From: DASWIP01 sp036397635
GTDB lineage: Bacteria > Actinomycetota > AC-67
Assembly: GCA_036397635.1 (NCBI GenBank)
Contig: DASWIP010000033.1
Coordinates: 1 to 8,346 of the forward strand
Reading direction: 5' to 3'
Length of the DNA stretch: 8,346 nt
Each line of letters starts with the position of its first letter. Position 1 is the first letter of the stretch. The translations under genes were made by a program, and so were the position numbers. The notes beneath the pieces were generated by a model. It saw nothing but the letters and a program-made list of their open reading frames with translations. It ran no database searches and was not told where the DNA came from. This document shows positions 4,300 through 8,346 of this stretch, in pieces.

Positions 4300-5231
4300 T
4301 GGGTGCCGTCGCGACGCGCAAGGCGTTCGGGGACGCCATCCTGCGCATGGGGGAAGATCCCCGCGTGGTAGTGCTCACCGGCGATCTCAAGAACTCGACC
4401 AACGTTGAGGACTTCGCGGCGAAGTTCCCAGACCGATTCATCGACGTCGGCATCGCGGAGAAGAACATGCTGGGCGTGGCGGCCGGGCTCGCGCTGTCGG
4501 GCAAGATCCCGTGGGCATGCTCGTTCGCCGCGTTCAACGCGAACCGGCTCGAGGTAGTACGGCTCAGCATCGCCTACAACCGCGCCAACGTGCGCATCGT
4601 CGGGACGCACGTCGGCATCGGGATCGGTGACGACGGCGCCACCCAGATGGCGCTCGAAGACATCGCTGCGATGCGAGCGCTCCCGAACATGGCGGTCATC
4701 CAGCCCTGCGACGAGGTCGAGACTCATCGTGCCGTCGAGTATCTGATGGAGCACGACGGTCCGGCGTTCCTGCGCCTGATGCGTCAGGGGACCGATGCGG
4801 TGCACGACGGTGCGTACCGGTTCGCCTTCGGCGAGGCCGACGCTCTGCGCGACGGGGGCGACGTCGCGCTGATCGCGACCGGCGCGCTCGTGCAGTCGGC
4901 CCTCGCGGCCGCCGATGAGCTGGCGGCCGACGGCGTATCGGCGAGGGTATTGAACGTTCACACGCTTCAGCCATTCGATGCTCAGGCGGTCGCCGAGGCG
5001 GCGCGCGCGTGCGGGAAGGTCGTAGCGGCCGAGGATCACAACGTCAACGGCGGGCTCGGGTCCGCCGTCGCCGAGGCGATCGCGGAGGCCGGGGTGGGGG
5101 CCCGTCTGGTCCGCGTCGGCTTGCGCTCGTTCGGCGAGTCCGGCAAGACCGACGAGCTCTATGCGAAGTACGGTCTGGACGGTGCGGGGGTCGCGCGCGC
5201 GGCGCGCTCGCTCCTCGAGCGAGGGCGCTGA
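4299..5231 (+). CDS. Transketolase, C-terminal (pyrimidine-binding) subunit
   Basis: This 310-residue protein supplies the Pyr domain (about 1-165) and transketolase C-terminal domain (about 180-310) of the split enzyme. The ThDP-activating glutamate is E54 in VGIAEKNM. H104 (THVGIGIG) and D112 (GDDG) align with yeast transketolase H469 and D477. Q116, in GATQMALEDIA, sits where yeast has H481; human transketolase likewise has Q here (GPSQMALEDLA), so the variation is a known type. The C-terminal VAAEDHNVNGGLGSAVAEA and GESGKTDELYAKYG are family-typical. The ATG overlaps the preceding stop (TGATG), with GGGAGGG at 4284-4290 as its ribosome binding site. It should form a heteromeric complex with the N-terminal subunit. 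Confidence 0.9.
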   Translation: MGAVATRKAFGDAILRMGEDPRVVVLTGDLKNSTNVEDFAAKFPDRFIDVGIAEKNMLGVAAGLALSGKIPWACSFAAFNANRLEVVRLSIAYNRANVRIVGTHVGIGIGDDGATQMALEDIAAMRALPNMAVIQPCDEVETHRAVEYLMEHDGPAFLRLMRQGTDAVHDGAYRFAFGEADALRDGGDVALIATGALVQSALAAADELAADGVSARVLNVHTLQPFDAQAVAEAARACGKVVAAEDHNVNGGLGSAVAEAIAEAGVGARLVRVGLRSFGESGKTDELYAKYGLDGAGVARAARSLLERGR

Positions 5232-5254
5232 TTGCTGGGTCCATGCGGCTCTGC

Positions 5255-5260
5255 TAGCCT
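5255..5260 (+). promoter_or_regulatory. Possible -10 box for ftsEX
   Basis: TAGCCT preceded by TGC (extended -10 TG-n) sits in the 84-bp gap between the transketolase gene and ftsE, 55 bases before the ftsE ATG. The context CGGCTCTGCTAG closely matches CGGCTCCGCTAG at the prfB promoter. No -35 was recognised. ftsEX could also be read from the transketolase promoter. Confidence 0.45.
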
Positions 5261-5315
5261 CCCTCGCTGTTCCCCGCGAGCGAACCTGTGAACCGGCTGC
5301 GTCCGGAGTGCTCAC

Positions 5316-6011
5316 ATGATCCGCACGGTCAATCTCACGAAGGTATACAAGGGAAACGTCGTTGCGCTGCGCGACGTCTCTATCGACATCCAGAAAGGCG
5401 AGTTCGTCTTCCTGGTCGGTCCGTCCGGTTCCGGTAAGAGCACTTTCATCGAGCTGTTGATCCGCGAGGAGCAGCCCAGCTCAGGCGAGATCTACGTCGC
5501 CGGCAAGAACATCAACAAGCTTGCCTCGTGGAAGATCCCGACGCTGCGACGCAACGTCGGCACGGTTTTCCAGGATTTCAAGCTGCTGTCCACCAAGACC
5601 GTGTTCGAGAACGTCGCCTTCGCGCTGGACGTCATCGGGCGGCCGAAGAGCCTGATCCGCAAGCAGGTTCCCGAGGTGCTCGAGCTGGTCGGCCTGGAGA
5701 ACAAGGCCGACCGGTTCCCCGACGAGCTCTCGGGTGGCGAGCAGCAACGCGTGTCGATCGCGCGAGCGTTCGTCAACCGCCCGCAGATCCTGATCGCCGA
5801 CGAACCCACCGGGAACCTCGATCCCACGACATCGGTGGACATCATGAAGCTGCTCGATCGGATCAATCGGACCGGCACGACCGTGATCATGGCCACCCAC
5901 GATCACGCGATCGTCGATGCGATGCGGCGCAGGGTGGTTGAGCTGGACAAGGGCATCGTCGTTCGCGACCAAACGCGCGGTGTCTACGGCTACGGAGACG
6001 AGCGCTCGTGA
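5316..6011 (+). CDS. ftsE: Cell division ATP-binding protein FtsE
   Basis: This 231-residue ABC ATPase is the cytoplasmic half of the FtsEX complex at the division septum. It binds and hydrolyses ATP and passes the conformational change through FtsX to a peptidoglycan hydrolase outside. Walker A GPSGSGKST is at 35-43, the Q-loop at Q86 (VFQDFKLL), the signature LSGGEQQ at 138-144, Walker B ILIADEP at 158-164 and the H-loop His at 195. The C-terminus RDQTRGVYGYG is like actinobacterial FtsE. The ATG at 5316 has a GGAG at 5305-5308, seven bases away. ftsX follows after 11 bases, so the two are co-transcribed and probably co-translated. All motor residues are intact. Confidence 0.96.
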   Translation: MIRTVNLTKVYKGNVVALRDVSIDIQKGEFVFLVGPSGSGKSTFIELLIREEQPSSGEIYVAGKNINKLASWKIPTLRRNVGTVFQDFKLLSTKTVFENVAFALDVIGRPKSLIRKQVPEVLELVGLENKADRFPDELSGGEQQRVSIARAFVNRPQILIADEPTGNLDPTTSVDIMKLLDRINRTGTTVIMATHDHAIVDAMRRRVVELDKGIVVRDQTRGVYGYGDERS

Positions 6012-6022
6012 GGCGACACTAG

Positions 6023-6901
6023 ATGCCGATCCGGATCGATTACGCGCTCGCGGAGACGTCGCAGAACCTGCGCCGCAACTCTTTCATGAGCCTCGCGTCC
6101 GTCATGGTCGTCGCCGTCTCGCTGTACCTGGTCGGCGGCGTGCTGCTCGGGCGGTTCGCGATCGATCGGTTCCTCGATCTACAGACCGAGCAGCTCGAGG
6201 TCCAGGTCTTCCTCGCAAACGACGTCTCGGATGACGAACGCGACTCGCTGCGCGGAGACCTCCAGCAGATGCCCGAGGTCGCGACGGTCGTGTACGAGTC
6301 CAAGCAGGAGGCGTTCCAACGATTCAAGCAGTTGTTCCGCGACCAGCCGGGCATCGTCGAGAACACTGAGGCCGACGCGCTCCCCGAGAGCTTCCGGGTC
6401 AAGCTGCGTGATCCCGAGAAGTTCGAGATCGTCAGTGATCGCCTGGAGGGACGTCCCGGCATCGAGGAGATCCGCGATTACCGGACCTTGCTGCGCCAGT
6501 TCTTCGGAGTGATCAACGACATCGGCCGGATCGGTCTGGTGCTCGTCCTTCTTCTGTCCGCGGCGGCGGCGATGATCATCGGGACGACGATCCGCCTCGC
6601 GATCTTCGCGCGACGCAAAGAGATCGGCATCATGAAACTCGTCGGCGCCTCGAACTGGTTCATCCGTATCCCGTTCATGCTCGAAGGACTGGTCCACGGC
6701 GTCGTTGGAACCGCGGTGGCTGTCGGGTTGCTCATCGCCACCCGGCCGCTTTTCGTGCGTGCGGCCGAGAACATCCAGTTCCTCAACGTCACCGTCTCGG
6801 TGACCGAGATCCTCACGTATGGGGCGTGGCTGCTCGTCGGCGGTGTTCTTCTCGGGATCTTTGGCTCTTTGGTCGGTTTGCGAAGATTCCTGGAAGTGTG
6901 A
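6023..6901 (+). CDS. ftsX: Cell division protein FtsX (permease-like subunit)
   Basis: This 292-residue membrane protein is the partner of FtsE. It has a short cytoplasmic N-terminus, TM1 at about 22-44, an extracellular domain at about 45-165, then TM2 (about 167-195), TM3 (217-240) and TM4 (263-287). The cytoplasmic loop RRKEIGIMKLVGAS (198-210) is the conserved FtsX/MacB-type coupling segment after TM2. The large extracellular loop is where FtsX binds its hydrolase partner in other bacteria. The likely partner is the coiled-coil M23 protein encoded immediately downstream. FtsX proteins are not transporters; they act as mechanical transmitters. The start is the ATG at 6023, 11 bases after the ftsE stop, with a weak GAGG ribosome site. 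Confidence 0.95.
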   Translation: MPIRIDYALAETSQNLRRNSFMSLASVMVVAVSLYLVGGVLLGRFAIDRFLDLQTEQLEVQVFLANDVSDDERDSLRGDLQQMPEVATVVYESKQEAFQRFKQLFRDQPGIVENTEADALPESFRVKLRDPEKFEIVSDRLEGRPGIEEIRDYRTLLRQFFGVINDIGRIGLVLVLLLSAAAAMIIGTTIRLAIFARRKEIGIMKLVGASNWFIRIPFMLEGLVHGVVGTAVAVGLLIATRPLFVRAAENIQFLNVTVSVTEILTYGAWLLVGGVLLGIFGSLVGLRRFLEV

Positions 6902-6915
6902 TTCGATCAAGCATC

Positions 6916-6951
6916 GCCGCAGGTCAGCCCGCTGCCGCAGGTCAGCCCGCT
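6916..6951. repeat. Perfect 18-bp tandem duplication downstream of ftsX
   Basis: GCCGCAGGTCAGCCCGCT is present twice head to tail with no mismatch (6916-6933 and 6934-6951), starting 14 bases after the ftsX stop. Perfect identity suggests a recent slippage event or selection on spacing. The CAGGT core also occurs in the hairpin arms that follow at 6981 and 6999. Confidence 0.8.
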
Positions 6952-6978
6952 AAAGAACCACCGGGGCGTCGCCGAGGA

Positions 6979-7005
6979 AACAGGTGAGACACCTGTTGCA
7001 GGTGT
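6979..7005. promoter_or_regulatory. Overlapping, mutually exclusive hairpins before the M23 gene promoter
   Basis: AACAGGTG (6979-6986), loop AGA, CACCTGTT (6990-6997) is a perfect 8-bp inverted repeat. The middle arm can instead pair forward: ACACCTG (6989-6995), loop TTG, CAGGTGT (6999-7005), 7 bp. The arms alternate as CAGGTG-CACCTG-CAGGTG, and the last arm shares its final T with the TTGACA -35 box. This could be a repressor operator covering the -35, or a structured end of the ftsEX transcript. It lacks a T-tract, so it is not a classic terminator. Confidence 0.55.
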
Positions 7006-7034
7006 TGACAAACTTCTCGGAAGTCAAGTAGGGA
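7005..7034 (+). promoter_or_regulatory. Promoter for the M23 peptidase gene
   Basis: A perfect -35 TTGACA (7005-7010), an 18-bp spacer and a -10-like TAGGGA (7029-7034) predict a start near 7041, about 40 bases before the GTG at 7080. The -35 is the best match to consensus in the window; the -10 is weak. It would let the hydrolase be expressed separately from ftsEX. Confidence 0.55.
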
Positions 7035-7079
7035 TTACATCCGATCCCACGTTTCCGATGCAGGGGAGTTGGTCGTTCG

Positions 7080-8300
7080 GTGGGGGAGAAGTCGAACCGC
7101 ATGCTGCGGCGCTGCGTCGTCCTCGCGACGCTCGTCGCCACGATCCTGACGATCGCGCCGGGATCGGCCGGCGCGTACCACCGCGACCGTCAGCGCGAGC
7201 TGCAGCAGCTCATCGACGAGAAGCATGAGCAGCTCCGCCGGGCCGAGCAGCGTGAGCGCAACCTGCTCGCCGAGATCAACGCGTCGGACGAACGACGTGC
7301 GAAGCTCGAGCGCCAGGTCGGCCTGATCGAGGACACGCTCGCGCAGGCGAACGCGCGCCTCGCCGTCATCGAGGAGCGGCTCAACCGCGTCTCGATCGAG
7401 CTGCGCGTCAAGACGCTCGAGCTCGAGAACACGCTCGCCGATCTCGCCGATCGGACCGAGATCCTTCAGGGCTACGTCCAGCACCTCTACATGGACGCGA
7501 GCGCCGGCGTGGTGGCGGCGTTGCAGGCCGCGAGGAGCTTCGACGAGTTCGTCGCGGCCAACGAGTACCAAGCGAGCATCGTGCGCACCAACATGGATAT
7601 CGTCGCGCAGATCGAGGCGACCAAGGCCGAGATCGAGCAGCAGCGCGCCGACATCGAAGCACAGAAGCAAGCGCTGGAGGAAGATCGCGCCGCCGCCGAT
7701 GCCGAAGCGTCCCGCATCGCCGCGATCCGGGCGGAGCGTGCGAGCGCGCGAGCGGCGGTCGAGAACGAGATCGCCTACCGTGAGAGCCTGCTGGGCCGCG
7801 TGCGTGACCAGAAAGCCGAATACAAGCGCGCGCTGCAGTCGTACGAGTCCGAGTCGCAGCGCATCGCCGCGTTCTTGCGCGGTGCGCAGCGAGGGCAGCA
7901 AGCGATCCAGGGTCGAGGCGGCTACCTGAAGTGGCCGGTCTCGGGGAGCATCACGTCGCCGTACGGTTGGCGGACGCATCCGATCTACGGGTACCGGTCG
8001 TTCCATTCGGGTATCGACATCGGCTCGCCCCAGGGGACGACGGTGCGAGCAGCGCGCTACGGCACCGTCGTCTACACCGGCTGGAACGGCGCGTACGGGC
8101 TGGTCGTGCTGATCGATCACGGCAATGCGCTCGCCACGCTGTACGCGCATCTGAGCCGCACATACGTGCGCGAGGGCGAGAAGGTCTCGACCCAGGAGTC
8201 GATCGCCGCGGTCGGCTCGACGGGGTGGTCCACCGGACCGCACCTGCACTTCGAGGTGCGCGTCAACGGCGAGCCGCAGAACCCGATGAACTGGCTGTAG
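7080..8300 (+). CDS. Secreted coiled-coil M23 (LytM) peptidoglycan endopeptidase, EnvC/PcsB/RipC-like
   Basis: This 406-residue protein is probably the cell-wall hydrolase or activator partner of FtsEX. A signal peptide covers about residues 8-32 (RR, hydrophobic VVLATLVATILTIAP, then GSAGA). Two long charged coiled-coil stretches follow (about 35-130 and 165-268), joined by a short helical segment (SAGVVAALQAARSFDEFVAA) like the hinge in PcsB/EnvC-type proteins. The M23 domain (about 283-406) has H309 and D313 (HSGID), H357 (LYAHLS) and H388-L-H390 (GPHLHFE). These are the zinc ligands and catalytic His, so unlike E. coli EnvC it should be an active enzyme. The start is GTG 7080 (AGGGGAG at 7062-7068) or ATG 7101 (GGGGGAG at 7082-7088); both keep the signal peptide. 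Confidence 0.9.
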   Translation: MGEKSNRMLRRCVVLATLVATILTIAPGSAGAYHRDRQRELQQLIDEKHEQLRRAEQRERNLLAEINASDERRAKLERQVGLIEDTLAQANARLAVIEERLNRVSIELRVKTLELENTLADLADRTEILQGYVQHLYMDASAGVVAALQAARSFDEFVAANEYQASIVRTNMDIVAQIEATKAEIEQQRADIEAQKQALEEDRAAADAEASRIAAIRAERASARAAVENEIAYRESLLGRVRDQKAEYKRALQSYESESQRIAAFLRGAQRGQQAIQGRGGYLKWPVSGSITSPYGWRTHPIYGYRSFHSGIDIGSPQGTTVRAARYGTVVYTGWNGAYGLVVLIDHGNALATLYAHLSRTYVREGEKVSTQESIAAVGSTGWSTGPHLHFEVRVNGEPQNPMNWL

Positions 8301-8322
8301 CGCGAAGCGCCGATCCCGCGGC

Positions 8323-8340
8323 AGCGCCAAGCGCTAGGCT
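8323..8340 (+). promoter_or_regulatory. Small hairpin and -10-like box at the window end
   Basis: AGCGC (8323-8327), loop CAA, GCGCT (8331-8335) forms a 5-bp hairpin 23 bases after the M23 stop. TAGGCT (8335-8340), preceded by GC, looks like the other -10 boxes in this window and probably serves a gene starting just past the end. In other actinobacteria smpB follows ftsX, so smpB is a candidate; it cannot be seen here. Confidence 0.35.
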
Positions 8341-8346
8341 TCGATC

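Noticed and set aside
5207..5223. Hairpin CTCGCTC/GAGCGAG at the end of the transketolase gene as a terminator
   Set aside because: It lies inside coding sequence, has no T-tract, and such short GC stems are common in this composition.
4221..5315. 364-codon minus-strand open frame opposite the transketolase C-subunit
   Set aside because: Typical high-GC antisense shadow; the + strand product has complete family motifs and a coupled start.
6179..6910. 243-codon minus-strand open frame opposite ftsX
   Set aside because: The product is a run of charged residues with no domain; ftsX on the + strand is unmistakable.
7035..8330. Long open frame on the minus strand opposite the M23 gene (431 codons)
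   Set aside because: It mirrors the codon pattern of a clear + strand gene with signal peptide and intact zinc ligands; the antisense product is low-complexity Arg/Leu-rich with no recognisable domain.

Overview
The window looks like chromosomal DNA from a high-GC actinobacterium, or a close relative. The gene order prfB, ftsE, ftsX, M23 peptidase is the kind of neighbourhood known around actinobacterial ftsEX. The RF2 sequence around its GGQ motif (GGQSVNTTDSAVR) and the FtsE tail (RDQ-RGVYG) are also actinobacterial in style. Species cannot be named. The RF2 gene keeps a programmed +1 frameshift, which I recall as absent from the well-studied Mycobacterium and Streptomyces genes, so a deeper-branching or uncultured lineage is likely.

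Region 1 (1-1255) is a complete IS3-family insertion sequence. It has 25-bp imperfect terminal inverted repeats, orfA and orfB overlapping by ATGA with a CCCAAAA slip site, and an intact D-D-(35)-E transposase. The window begins at the first base of the left repeat, so the left target flank cannot be seen. Region 2 (1256-2242) is sparse accessory sequence. It holds one small helix-turn-helix gene (1452-1856), a 12-bp tandem repeat, a 44-bp tandem repeat with a hairpin, a pair of 12-bp direct repeats, a short palindrome resembling the IS ends, and two copies of the palindrome AAACATATGTTT about 870 bp apart. The IS sits against the edge of the first copy.

Region 3 (2243-8300) is a dense, co-directional housekeeping block on the + strand. 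prfB (RF2) begins directly after a -10 box (likely leaderless) and needs a +1 shift at CTT-TGA-C. Next come two overlapping genes for a split transketolase (N- and C-terminal subunits), then ftsE and ftsX (divisome ABC complex), then a secreted coiled-coil M23 (LytM) peptidase with its own promoter. FtsEX together with a coiled-coil peptidase forms a plausible EnvC/PcsB/RipC-like system in which cytoplasmic ATP hydrolysis controls peptidoglycan cutting at division. The last 46 bases hold a -10-like box, probably for the next gene, which lies outside the window.

No rRNA, tRNA, CRISPR array, phage gene or obvious defence system was found. The most notable points are the RF2 recoding site combined with a leaderless start, the paired palindromes flanking the HTH-gene segment, and mutually exclusive hairpins over the -35 box of the M23 gene.
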